Part shown: positions 37,632-47,986 of the stretch, piece by piece | Layout of the letters: each line of letters opens with the position of its first letter | How positions within the stretch are numbered: position 1 is the first letter of the stretch | Assembly: GCA_009103225.1 (NCBI GenBank) | Contig: RHPI01003599.1 | Location: 202,411 to 266,410, forward strand | Origin: Chlorokybus atmophyticus | Taxonomy: Eukaryota > Streptophyta > Chlorokybophyceae > Chlorokybales > Chlorokybaceae | Reading direction: 5' to 3' | DNA length: 64,000 nt | The notes under the pieces: generated by a model | The model's database searches: none | What the model was told of the DNA's origin: nothing | The model's input: the letters and a program-made list of their open reading frames with translations, nothing else | Program-made: the position numbers and the translations under genes

Positions 37632-37711
37632 GTTCAGGTCCATGGCCTGAACAAATCCTAGTTTTAATGATGAAATGCTTTCGAAGGAAGGATTTCATTA
37701 AAACTAGGATT
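37632..37711. repeat. Two adjacent hairpins
   Basis: GTTCAGG (37632-37638) pairs with CCTGAAC (37646-37652). Immediately after, AATCCTAGTTTTAATGA (37654-37670) pairs with TCATTAAAACTAGGATT (37695-37711), with a further AAAT/ATTT beyond a 3-base bulge. Confidence 0.85.
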
Positions 37712-38671
37712 CTATCGTCTCTCACATTCCAATCATGTGTTAATGTGGAACAATTAAGCTCATATGCGAAGCATGGCCAAGCAAACAAGAGCAGGTAACG
37801 TCAGGCAGTTGAATGCATTGCACGCTCTACTACTACACATACGAAGCAGTGGCCTTGGCACTCGCTAGCTGCACGCGACTTGCCGTTGCGCCGCCTGCCA
37901 GGCTATATATCAGGCTACTTGGCGCTTTACCGGCAGCGGGTGGCCTGCGCGCTACAGCGTGCGCAAGGCCTCACTATCCTGGAGCGAGGAGCGGCAATCG
38001 TGGCCACCGAGCCGGGCTGGGGACCCGTTCAGACGTCAGCACCGACATCCGAGGCGGACGCTGTACTGGCGGCTGCTGCCGGACAGTTGCAGTTGCACAC
38101 GTGTGCGTGTATTCGCGTGCAGTTGTGGTACTTTGTGCAGTATTGCAGTTGTGGTAGGCATGGAGCAAAGTATATAGCTGTACTTGAACTCTTGCCGTTC
38201 TAGTAATGAGAGAGTGGCCTTGGCACTCAGCAGCATAGGCCATTGATAGGCTACTGCTCAAACCACACGCAACTTTCAGTGATGGCTTGACCGCGCGCAA
38301 CTAGTGCTTGTCAAGAAGCACATTTTATTACATGTCTAATTGGGCAACATCGTCACACCAAGCCACGTACTGTCATCCCTGCCTATCACTGCACAGGTCA
38401 ACTGCACACCTCAATGCAGACTTTGTACACCATGTCATGAGGAAACAGAGCGCACATGTACCTATTAATTAGCTTGACTATCCCCGTACCCAGTACACCA
38501 CACGCAATTAAGCCTCTCCGCAATGTGATTACCCGTATGGCAACCTGAAGGTACTGGGGCGTTGCAGATTTCCCAGCAAGAATGTAAGATGGCCAATCGG
38601 TAAGTCAAACAGCTGCATATACATCCCCCGGGCCCCAGCACAGACAGCAATCATCACCTCGCTACTGTAAC

Positions 38672-40752
38672 TTAGTTGATAGTGTCCACGACCACGCGGC
38701 GCGACTTGATAGGTGCCCACTTCCAGCGCTTGTAGTATGCGGCTTGCAGCAGCACAATCGACAACACCAACACCCACTTGAGGCCCATCTGTGATGCAGA
38801 AAAGAGTGAGTTGACCCATCAGCAAACAAAATGCAAGAGGTCTTGTCTAATAACACAGTAGCGATTGGGGCGTGTTGTCAGTGAACTGCTGTGACAGAAC
38901 TCAACACAAGGCATGCTGCAGTTGATGACTTACTACAACGCTGCGAAACCATTCAGCATTTGCCAAATCTTACCAGCTTACGCTCATCATGCTCTGGCTC
39001 CGCTGCCCATGCAAGGAAGGTGACAACGTCTTTACCCATCTGCAATCGTAGAACGGTATTAACGAGCAACAACCCCGAGCTGAGTCTGAAACATAAGCAA
39101 CCAATCCAAGAGCTGAAACGAGTGCTGCTCATTACTTGTACTGCACATCAGTTCTGTTACCTGTGATGCAGTTGCCGGGGTGCCATCTTCGTACTCAACC
39201 GCACCGTCAACCAACATTTGTGGCATAGCAATAGCTCCACCAGGGAAGTACGGGTTGTAATGCAAGCCCTCGCGCACCTATCGCACAATGTTTCAGATTG
39301 TACAATTTTATAAGACTGATGGGATCGGAGCAAACACTCGCTTGCATAAGCCTTACATGCACGCCAGCAGGTGGATCGCGATAGCCAGTCAGCAAGGAAA
39401 ACACGTAATTCTGTCCGTCATGGCGTGCCTATTGCAGACACAGCAGATCAGCATGAAACCGTGCACACATCTGGGGACAACAAGAGGGCTATTTGCCCTA
39501 CCTTTGTGATTAAGGTGAGGTCAGGTGGGTAGGCCCCACCATTGGCATAGCGAGCCGTCTCTTCATTCGGGTATGGCTTGGGCAGAGGGTCAGAGATCTT
39601 GCCGGGTCGGGTGTACATCTCACCCTGATCGTTTGGACCATCAATGACCTCGACCTCCTCTGCCATAGCCTTCACCTCTTCTTCGGTGTAGGCAACGCCG
39701 ATGAGATTGCGGAAGGAAAGCTTATCCAGACTGTGGCATGCCTGGCACACCGCCGTGTACACCTGATGTCCCCTGCACACCACCACGACAACAACATTAT
39801 CATGCACACGTACGTCATAACACGAAATAATAACTTATGTACTGCTTCCAACACACAACACACACATACGTCAAACTTGCTGCAAGGCAATAACCGCCTG
39901 TACCTATGTTGTCTGTGCTGCCAGCTTGCAGCGCAGACAACAGTGGTAGTGACTACTACGCACATGAAATTGTCGTGTTAAAGCACCTGCGAATGGCGGC
40001 GTGGTCATAAGCTGAGAACGGGCCTTCATGGGGCCAGGGATACTTGGGAGCGGGAAGACCGTGCTCTGCTTCGTCCATGTATGCAACGGACGCAGCGCCA
40101 AGCAGCCCGCCCACAGCGCCCATTCCTACTGCACCCCACGCATGCCGGCTGCTGCTGCTGCTGCTCTGCCCATTGTCGGCCCTGCTGCTTCCGCTGCGCT
40201 CCGTTGCTGTCGCGGCCGAAGCTAAGCTCTGTGCCACAAGACAAACCTGTGAGCTACAAGCAACTGAATCCATCCAAGTCCAAGCAAAGCGTAGAAGCCA
40301 TTGGGGATGTGCAGAACATGGCACTGAAGAACTAGCTACAAAGCGACACGAACATAATCGAAGCAAGTGAAGTGCACCCGACCGCTTATGTTATGCTTGA
40401 TGGCATCAACAACTGGCAGCATGGCTACAGGCAAGAATACGATGACAATCTGTACACAACTTGCGAAGCCATGTTGTGCTGCGTCTGACTAGTTGTTAGC
40501 ACACGCGTTTGCAGAAGTATGGCATGCGTGTCTGGTTCCATGCTATATACTACTGCAACCACGCCTAGACAAAGCTCACGCAATACCGAGCTGTAGCACA
40601 ATCACCAATTCCGCATCTGCTATCCGTATGACTGGCATGCATGATTCCTGCCGATTACAGCATGGTGCACAACCCATCGTACACACCTGCGACCGGCCGC
40701 CAGCGCCTCGCAAAAGCGAGAGCGCTCGCTGGGCCGTCCTAGTGGACAGCAT
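38672..40752 (-). CDS. CYC1: Mitochondrial cytochrome c1, heme protein of complex III
   Basis: Seven exons in phase, about 316 residues: 40687-40752, 39987-40228, 39502-39772, 39357-39428, 39161-39277, 38974-39039, 38672-38788. Cytochrome c1 passes electrons from the Rieske protein to cytochrome c. Exon 1 is a basic presequence ([20 protein letters not shown]). A second sorting part ([19 protein letters not shown]) precedes the mature [20 protein letters not shown]. The covalent heme motif is CQACH in [17 protein letters not shown]. The axial-ligand Met is in GGAIAMPQM. The C-terminal anchor reads [20 protein letters not shown] with the usual end KSRRVVVD. The start at 40752 is chosen because it gives a clean presequence and splices in phase. 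Confidence 0.96.
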
Positions 40753-41045
40753 GTTGCTCCCGATCCCGTCGCCCTGCCCGTGCACAACGGCACCACCGCC
40801 GCCGCTGCCACCACCGCCCGCAGCGGTTCCTGTTTAGGGTTTGATGCCACTGCCTTGCATTAGGGCTCCAAGTCAATGCGTTGTAGTGGTGCATTTGCGT
40901 GCATAGCGGAGTCGCCGTTGGATGGCCCGACCTGGAGCCGAGGACTGGTCCTAATCAATTCGGATCGAGTATTGCTAATTGGCAGAACATGTCAGCAAAT
41001 ACATGTGCATAATTTCCACCTGGTGACGTACAACTTGACAATTGA
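40753..41045. other. CYC1 upstream region
   Basis: GCC/CCG-rich DNA just before the CYC1 start (40780-40830), then ordinary sequence. No gene seen. Confidence 0.4.
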
Positions 41046-42190
41046 CAGTCTACCCTCGATGTAGTGACCACTTATGGTTGGAGTCACCTAATTGTGGAGC
41101 TGCCACGATGCCAGAATCCGCAAATGCTGACTGCAAAGAGTTGGATGAGCTAATTGGCAAGTTGGGTATTAATGACGCGCTCTCCGCGGCTGAGTACATC
41201 AACTTGCAAGGTAAACAACTTGTGGAGGCTGAGTCAACCTTTAACGAGCTGTTGGACATGCATGAGTCCGTGACGGCTGATGTGGATGTTGCCCCCGACC
41301 TCATTGCTGATGGGGACATCAACGTTGACGACATCCCACCGAAGCATGTTGCTAGTGCCACTGCAATGGAGAGCGCGGAGAAGACGGAGGTGTTTCCAGC
41401 GGATAACCTGGAGGCTTTTGGTGCAAGCGACATTGCATGGCTTGAGCGCTTCAAGAAGAAGGCTATGCAGATAGTAGTGGCAAATGTTATCGTATGTAAC
41501 AGAGTGACATTCGTACCTTTTATGCATAAACGCACATGTTGTATACTTGCTGCTTACATGATGTGCATGTACACATTAAGGTAACTGCAGCTAGGTAAGT
41601 ATCTACTAGACATGATATGCATCACTGCAACTTGCAATTGAAAATGCACGCACAGTCATACGCACACAATCACAAACACGCACACACCCACACTCACAGA
41701 TGACTACACGCACACTCAAATGCACGCACACTTACACACATTAACACACAGTCACACTGGCATACAATCCAGCACACTCATGCATAGTCACGCACACACA
41801 CGCATAGCACACACTCGCACACTAGTGCATGCTGCATGATTAATACGGATTCATGTACACACGCACACTCACAGATTAACACAGTTACACGCACACGCAT
41901 ACCCATTCATTGAGACGCACACAATCACAGCACACTGACACTCACATGCACACACACGTAATCACACACTCATACGCACACACTAACACATGGATGATGC
42001 ACCGCTGCTACTATTTTGAAAGAGCCATTGCTCCTACTTCAAGGTTACCTCATAATAAGAGCTACAGCTCTTACTACGAGGTTCCTTTGTTAACGAGTAC
42101 ATGCTCTTATTTCAGGGTAAGAGCACCTCCATGTAAGAGCCAAAAGGGCTCGCGTAAACCTAGCTCTTATATCGAGGGTTGACTATACAA
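41046..42190 (+). mobile_element. Decayed pogo/Tigger-like DNA transposon remnant
   Basis: Left end CAGTCTACCCTCGATGTAG (41046) and right end, in reverse complement, TAGTCAACCCTCGATATAAG (near 42190-42170) form terminal inverted repeats of about 18 bases. Inside, a plus frame from ATG 41108 to 41584 codes an acidic piece (DCKELDELIGKLGINDALSA, AEYINLQGKQL) that resembles the C-terminal tail of Tigger/pogo transposases, preceded by ESPNCG. The DDE core is absent. 42013-42175 holds several spaced copies of AAGAGC...GCTCTTA..TCGAGG-type words, likely subterminal repeats. Confidence 0.55.
41650..41985. repeat. CACACA-rich low-complexity DNA
   Basis: Irregular cacgcacacac/cactcacac repeats inside the Tigger-like remnant. 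The frames here carry no protein meaning. Confidence 0.8.
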
Positions 42191-43460
42191 TGTTTTGACA
42201 ATGTTGAAGGCCCTCAAACCTTGCAGCAAGCATCCAGGTAGTGTCGCCGCGTGCTTGTTAACTCCACCTCTTCGGCAAGGCCCTACTCCACCAGAACGAT
42301 CCTTTCTTTCGCTCCTCTCTTCAAGGGCGGCTTGGGTGGGCGTGACTGTCAGTCCTCTTCAGATCTGGTGGGCATGAACTCGCTTGCAACTTACTTCTTC
42401 TTGAACAAAACTTAGCTGATGGGTTGCATGCAAGTGAAAGATGTGTGTCTCCTAGCGAAATTAGTGCAAGATGACCACAACTTGACTTGCAATCGGCCAT
42501 TCACTCGTGTAGAGCAGTGGAAACTCAATCGTCACTTAAAGTACATGCCAAGGCAGCCCATACGGTGCGTCAAAGTCGCAATAGTGACACACACCCCTTC
42601 ATGCACAGCAATGCACAGCAACCAACACATGCACACATACACCATACATACAAGCACGTGCAGAAGCATCCGCTCAGCTAAGAACCTCTTCCCAAAGGTG
42701 TTGCTTGCACTTCAGTAGGTCAACTTGCATCCAACCAAACCAGGAATCAATCAAGCTAGCAAAGCCTTATATACCACCGTTGAGCCCAAGCCCAACCAAC
42801 TCTCCAACTACCATAACTGTCAATCTGCACCAGCATTGTAATAGTCATGATGGCGTTGATAAGTAACGGTAGACGGTTAGGATAGGCTAATCCAAGCTCA
42901 TCCTTTTTAAGTACACTTAAAGACGCATTTTTTGACGCCAACCCACGGCCAAACCATTGCTCCACTTGTAAGTTATGGCTTCTCAAACGACTTACGACTC
43001 CAAAAGAGCTGCGAGGTACCATAGGGACCCGAATATGCTGTAAGCTCGGTACCTGACTATAGATTTGCCTCGAACACACCTCACCTCCTATGAGGACCGA
43101 AACATGAGATCCACAAGCAAACCCAACTCATAAACTCTGTAAATGGCTATGAGAGCCAAAATCCCAAGGTCCATCCATGCCGCCAGCCCCAAGGGCGCCA
43201 TGCACAGGTTCACTACTTGCTCGCGCATTACAAACCGTATGAAACTACCACATGAAAATTGCAAATGACAATTATGATACAGCGGGTGAAGGCAAAAGAT
43301 ACACTCTGCAAATGAGTGAGCGAGCGAGCAGGTGAGACAAAGAGCGCTTCTTGCAATAATACTCTTTAGCAACATGAATGCTTATGGTACGGTTGACATT
43401 GCCATCATGTGATATGTACTGGTAGTAACGTAAGCAAGCATGATAAAGTATTGTGATAGC
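42191..43460. other. No gene supported
   Basis: Open frames at 42195-42377 and 42419-42718 (plus) and 42756-43375 (minus) have no recognised domain. The second (DVCLLAKLVQDDHNLTCNRP) could be an exon of an unknown gene. Confidence 0.35.
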
Positions 43461-44034
43461 TAAGGCTGGGACGTAACAACTATGTTCTGTTTCAAAAAGC
43501 GAACAAAGAACATTTTTTGTTTTTACATCGATGATCAAAAAGTAAAGCGAAATAAGGGTCGAAAGAACGTTTTTTGAGGGGTTCGTTCCCCACAACGCAT
43601 ATAGGTGTGTGAATGAATGGAACCTTTTGCAGTCCCGCAATATCACACATAGTCACGCGATGTTCATGCGTGACACTACATACCACGTGACGCAGCGTGA
43701 CTCGACGTGTTACAAGTGTCCAATACACGCTTCTATATCACATTGAAGCGTGTACCATGTGACATGTTAAGTAGCGTAATACATGCCATTGATAATGCAA
43801 TCCTTTACATGAGATGATGCATGTGCCCGTGTTGATATATTTTATGTATGTTTTAATCAAAGATTTAATTCATATTGTTATTTTTTATCATTGGTTCGTT
43901 CGCTGTCGCTCATGAATGACGCTTGTTTTGTTCTACAAGGTAAGGTTATATCAACTTTGAAATAACCATAATATTCAGGTTCTTGTTCTTTGTTTGTCCG
44001 GTCATGCTCAAACCTCAGCTCGGCCCCAACCCTA
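43461..44034 (-). mobile_element. hAT-like MITE, copy 2 (inverted relative to copy 1)
   Basis: Ends taaggctgggacgtaac (43461) and ggccccaaccctaa (to 44034; TTAGGGTTGGGGCC in reverse). Inner blocks match the copy at 26191 in reverse complement: cagcgtgactcgac, ggaaccttttgcag, tcatgaatgacgcttgtttt. No clear target duplication, so the ends may be eroded. Confidence 0.6.
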
Positions 44035-44109
44035 ACCACAATGGCATTTCTCTAACATGGAAAACATTCTCTCGTTGTTAAATGGGGACACAAAGCATAC
44101 AAATACTAA

Positions 44110-44614
44110 TGTCACGAATTGGGATAAATTGTGACAGACCTCACTCATGGTAGTGTCTTTTACTACCATAGCCTAGTGGTCGGGCCCCGATTGTTACAAT
44201 GGTATCGGAGCTTGACGTCTCAGGTTCAATTCCCGTAGGGGACTGAGGCAGATCCAAGGCAAAAATAACATTTGGGGCGGCTTGCCCTAGGCTGGGCGCG
44301 GGATCACAACCTGCGCGCCGAGCCAATTTAACCTAAGGCCGCGTGAGCGGTCGCGCTGCGATCGCAGGTCGCGCGGTGAGGATGGCCGTTCGGTCGGTCA
44401 GGACCGTTCATGGGCTGGATCCAACAGGCCGCGGGCAGACCGATCGTGGTACGGCCGCAAACACGGCGACGTGGGCTAGTGCCTCATTGGATTATGAGGA
44501 ACTCATGGGTTAAATTGGGGAGGAATGTCACGAATTGGGATAAATTGTGACAGACCTCACTCATGGTAGTGTCTTTTACTACCATAGCCTAGTGGTCGGG
44601 CCCCGATTGTTACA
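44110..44614. mobile_element. TRIM (terminal-repeat retrotransposon in miniature), complete
   Basis: Two identical 89-bp LTRs (44110-44198 and 44526-44614), each TG...CA (start TGTCACGAATTGGG, end GATTGTTACA). The 5-bp target duplication ACTAA is present on both sides (44105-44109, 44615-44619). A primer-binding site TGGTATCGGAGC at 44200-44211 differs by one base from the initiator-tRNA-Met PBS of plant elements. A polypurine tract ttggggaggaa at 44515-44525 abuts the second LTR. The inner 327 bases code nothing. Total 505 bp. Identical LTRs suggest a recent insertion. It must be moved by the proteins of another element. Confidence 0.93.
44200..44211 (+). other. Primer-binding site of the TRIM
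   Basis: TGGTATCGGAGC, one base after LTR 1; the canonical form is TGGTATCAGAGC. Confidence 0.85.
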
Positions 44615-44619
44615 ACTAA

Positions 44620-45474
44620 AGTCCATGCCTATAATGGCAAATGCCCTGGCCGTGGCGCCGCACTGCAACGGTGCTGCGTGCATTACCGTTAACAGGTAAG
44701 GTCTGGTCGATAGCGCGCCGGTCGAATTGGTGGGGCGCTGAGTTTGCAAATTGAAACGCCCGAGGCGGCCCCTGCTCGCTGACAGTGTGACTTTAATAAA
44801 TTTCTTCAGTTGAGGTCGTAGCCACTGCTGGCCATGCACCATGCATCATGGCCTCAGTAGTCGGTTTCATAGATATTACCTATGCTTGGGGTAGGTTTTA
44901 CATATAGTTGCACAATGCGGCTAAGTGTCGGAATGCATACGGTATATTACCCGTATTGCTTGTCCGTCGTATTAAATTCGCGGTAATACGCGTATTAAGG
45001 GTTAGGGTTTGGGTCTGAATAGTTAAGGTGCCTGCAAAGCCCTAATTGAGCCTGCGCCGCGTTTCAAGCCCTTACTTACTGCGCAGCGCACGATGCCAAG
45101 ATGTGCGGCTGTCGCGTTTACATGATAATAAACCACTTTACCACCTACCATGCCCCTAGAACATGTCAACATGTTAGGTGCATTTAGCGTATTGGCCGCA
45201 TCAACGTTTTAAATGCAAAGTATCATACCCGTATGAGTCTCTAGACGTATCAAATACCGTATACAATTTGTGCAACTATGGTTTTACATGAATCAATCCC
45301 AGTCAATCTCTGACTAAGCAAACCGCGATTTAGGACAGACCTTTGAATTGAAGGCTTAATTGTGGTGCAGACAACGCCACGGCCGGGCAGGCTGATGGTT
45401 ACGAGATCAAGAAACGATCGCGCATAATTGGGCCAATTGGGCCAATTGCACTCACCACTACATACAGCCCATAA
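44620..45474. other. No gene supported
   Basis: AT-mixed DNA between the two small elements. 45000-45010 has a single gggttagggtttggg word. Confidence 0.45.
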
Positions 45475-45831
45475 AGCCTCGGTCACACATGTTAGGGTTA
45501 GCGGCTAGCTGCGTTTGCGGTCAGCTGACCGCGACGTAACGCGGTTTCGTAAGTCGCGAATTACCAACCGCGGTCGAAAACGTAACCTCCGGTCACACCA
45601 TAGTGCGTGACGTCGGCGTTAGGGTTCAATTCTCCGCGAGGATCCCGATTTTCTCGGGTGCCCTCTCGTTATGTTTAGCTAAACGCGGGTGTTACGTTTA
45701 GGCCTTGCGTTATGGTTAACTGGACGTGACGCCGTCGAGACGTAACTAAATTCGGCGGTCACATCGTCTGACCGCGTTTCGTCAGTCGAAAACGCGGAAT
45801 CAGACCAAACGCGACCGTGTGTGACCCGCCT
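45475..45831. mobile_element. PIF/Harbinger-like MITE
   Basis: Left end AGCCTCGGTCACACA; right end, in reverse complement, AGGCGGGTCACACA. The flanks on both sides are TAA (45472-45474, 45832-45834), the 3-bp target duplication expected for PIF/Harbinger. 357 bp, no coding frame. Inner GGTCACAC words near 45591 and 45758 repeat the end motif. Confidence 0.6.
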
Positions 45832-45891
45832 TAAGGCGCACAGAATAACAACGTTGTGGCAGCTGTATTACCCGCTCACCGCATCGGCTTC

Positions 45892-46036
<145 letters not shown>

Positions 46037-46216
46037 NGAGCCTGCCTGGCTCATACGCACATATCAAGCGGGCCACGAGTAAGCTTGGTCATGCATGCAT
46101 GCACGCACGCTGTACGTATCTGTCTGCATGCCGCTGCACCCGCAGCATCATTTCACTAGTCTCCTTGCAATCTCAGGCAAAGGTCAGCGCAACACCCTTC
46201 TCTCATCGTTTTCACA

Positions 46217-46410
46217 ATGGATGTTAGGGCGTCTTCATTCTCCCGCACAGCACTGCTGCTGGCGGCGCCGCTGCTGCTGTGATGGCTACGCCGCTGGCAA
46301 CCAACACTGCTACAAGCAGCCGCAAACTGCTGCAGGAGCCGTCCTACATTGTACCTTCCACTTGCCCAAGTCCCGACGGGATCTTTGCCAATTCTTGCGA
46401 CTGTAGGTGA
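46217..46410 (+). pseudogene. Broken paralog of the small secreted protein at 63643
   Basis: ATG 46217 gives MDVRASSFSRTALLLAAPLL, like the signal peptide at 63643 (MAVRAPSSSRTALLPVALLL), but hits TGA after 21 residues. In the next frame the similarity goes on: AVMATPLATN, SSRKLLQEP, NSCDC, ending at 46410. The upstream DNA is also alike (cttgcaatctcaggcaaag and ttgcatttctcggcaagag). One frameshift, or a sequence error in a GCTGCTG run, explains the break. The end reads TGTAG/gtgagg, so this could be exon 1 of a longer gene with the CT tract in intron 1. Confidence 0.6.
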
Positions 46411-46431
46411 GGCCAACATACACCTATCATG

Positions 46432-46438
<7 letters not shown>

Positions 46439-46513
<75 letters not shown>
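46439..46513. repeat. (CT)n microsatellite
   Basis: Near-pure CT with one TTT interruption at about 46474, beginning about 28 bases after the end of the broken small-protein frame. Confidence 0.95.
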
Positions 46514-46516
<3 letters not shown>

Positions 46517-47682
46517 TGCGTGCGTGCGTGCGTATGTAGGTGAAAGAGAGATAGAATCTGGCTCGCTCGGCCCCTAGCTTGCGTGTGCAAGTATGTGCAC
46601 GCAGCTGTGTATGTGTATGCGCGCCCCCAAAGGTTTGCTGGCTGTGTCTGGCATGAGATATTGAATCAACAGCAAAACTACAAACTTTACAGCTTCGACG
46701 GGTAGATGGACAGAAAGGTGCCTGCGTGTACTGCATTAAGTACTGGCAAGAACCGCACAGCATGGGTGTGCATGATTGTACCTGCACGCGTGCGTGTGCG
46801 CGCATGTGCTGCACTGCAGCGTGCGTGGTGCACATACACGTACGCGTCACAGTAATCATGTAATGAGTCGTGCAGCAAGTGTGAGCGCACATGGGCTTGC
46901 GTGTGCGTGATGCATTATGAGTGTGTATATGCATGTTGCGGCAGCATATGCGCGAGTGTGCAAGCGCGCACGTGGTGCTGCAGCATGCCAGCTGGCTTGC
47001 TGTAGCATCATGATGCATGCGTGATATATATTGTGTGTTGAGTCGAGTTTTCACATCTCAACACAGCAGTGCAGCAAATTGCGCATGCTTGCTTCGCACA
47101 AGTGCGCGCCGAGTATTGCAGCCTGCAACCAAGTGCGCAGCCGCACTACCAAACTCAGTGTGAGGTGTAGACCAACGAGTACATGCTTTGTGTGCTTTAA
47201 GTGCGTGGGTCGGCGTTGTATTCACTGCCTGGTGACTCGAGTCACATGCATCTTGAACTCAGGATGCATGTGAAGGTGTGAGTGTCTGCATGCCACACTC
47301 TTTCTCACAGTGTGTGTGTCTAAGCATGTCAGCAGTTACCAATTCGGCAAGAGAGATACACGCAGATGTGTGAGACAGAGTACTTTCGTTGAACATGGGT
47401 GTGTGTATTATCGTGTACATACCAAATGATTCGGCAAAAGGGCTGCTGGCAGTGTGTCGGGTCGAGGAGAGTCGAGGGTCACACTGTCTCGGGCCGCTGC
47501 AGGGAAAGACATGCTTGCTAGCCCTGTTGCTGCAACATGTTGTAACATGTAGCAAAAGTAAAAGATAACCAGCTCGTATGGCGAGGAGTGCTTGGTGGAG
47601 CTGCTTCGTGGTCGCTGAATCACACGGACATGTGGAGGTGGTGTCCTCTTTAGTGTACATGCTGTGCTGTAGGATACACAGT
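46514..47682. other. No gene supported; may hold the 3' LTR of the Gypsy element
   Basis: TG/CA-rich low-complexity DNA (46515-47000), then mixed sequence. On the minus strand, TGTTGACTGTGTATCC starts directly after the Gypsy polypurine tract, so the 3' LTR should run down from about 47685, but no matching 5' copy was found. Confidence 0.4.
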
Positions 47683-47737
47683 CAACAAGCCACCCCCCCT
47701 GAGCTTTAGGGGAGGTTCCAGCTTCAGAGCTCAGTTG

Positions 47738-47986
47738 TTAACGCAGGTGAGGAGGACCGCTGGTGCGGCAATCGTCGCACCAGTACGCCTCCATGGGTAT
47801 TGTGTCCAATGGGGGCTCCTGACAGTAGCGATGCAGGCCCTTGTTACAGCCATCGCAGAGCATCATGAGTGCGTCGTCGGCGGCGCTGCCGCAGCGTTCA
47901 CAGCGTGTGCTGCGGGCGGGGCGAGGGTGCTGGATGCGCGCAAAGCCAGCTATGTGAGGAAGGTGATTTGGCGCGCAGTTCACCAT
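47738..47986 (-). CDS. PHD finger at the C-terminal end of the Gypsy polyprotein
   Basis: Frame ending TAA at 47738-47740. A C4HC3 PHD finger: TRCERCGSAADDALMMLCDG, then CNKGLHRYCQEPPLD and AYWCDDC, with all eight zinc ligands present. Upstream in the same frame MVNCAPNHLPHIAG joins on to the integrase tail (KVLKVYPTGVLDLLG in a nearby frame). PHD fingers read histone H3 tails, so here it may guide integration, the role chromodomains play in many other Gypsy elements. That role is inferred. Confidence 0.85.
   Translation of the reverse strand: MVNCAPNHLPHIAGFARIQHPRPARSTRCERCGSAADDALMMLCDGCNKGLHRYCQEPPLDTIPMEAYWCDDCRTSGPPHLR

Larger units (their letters stand above)
36699..38671. other. Repeat-rich intergenic region; one weak exon candidate
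   Basis: The stretch holds poly-C tracts and a hairpin (listed separately). On plus, 37902-38086 is GC-ended and open after a cag acceptor, reading GYISGYLALYRQRVACALQR and then GLTILERGAAIVATEPGWG; it could be an exon, but no start, partner or family is seen. Confidence 0.35.

Noticed and set aside
44141-44326. Minus-strand 61-residue frame in the TRIM
   Set aside because: It reads across LTR, PBS and inner DNA; the element is fully explained as non-coding.
45001-45015. Telomere-like gggttagggtttggg
   Set aside because: A single degenerate unit inside ordinary DNA, not an array.
46514-47685. Assigning exact Gypsy LTRs using the recurring ttcggcaagag words (47351, 59753, 63573)
   Set aside because: The shared stretches are short and the flanking bases do not align by eye; LTR borders would be guesses.
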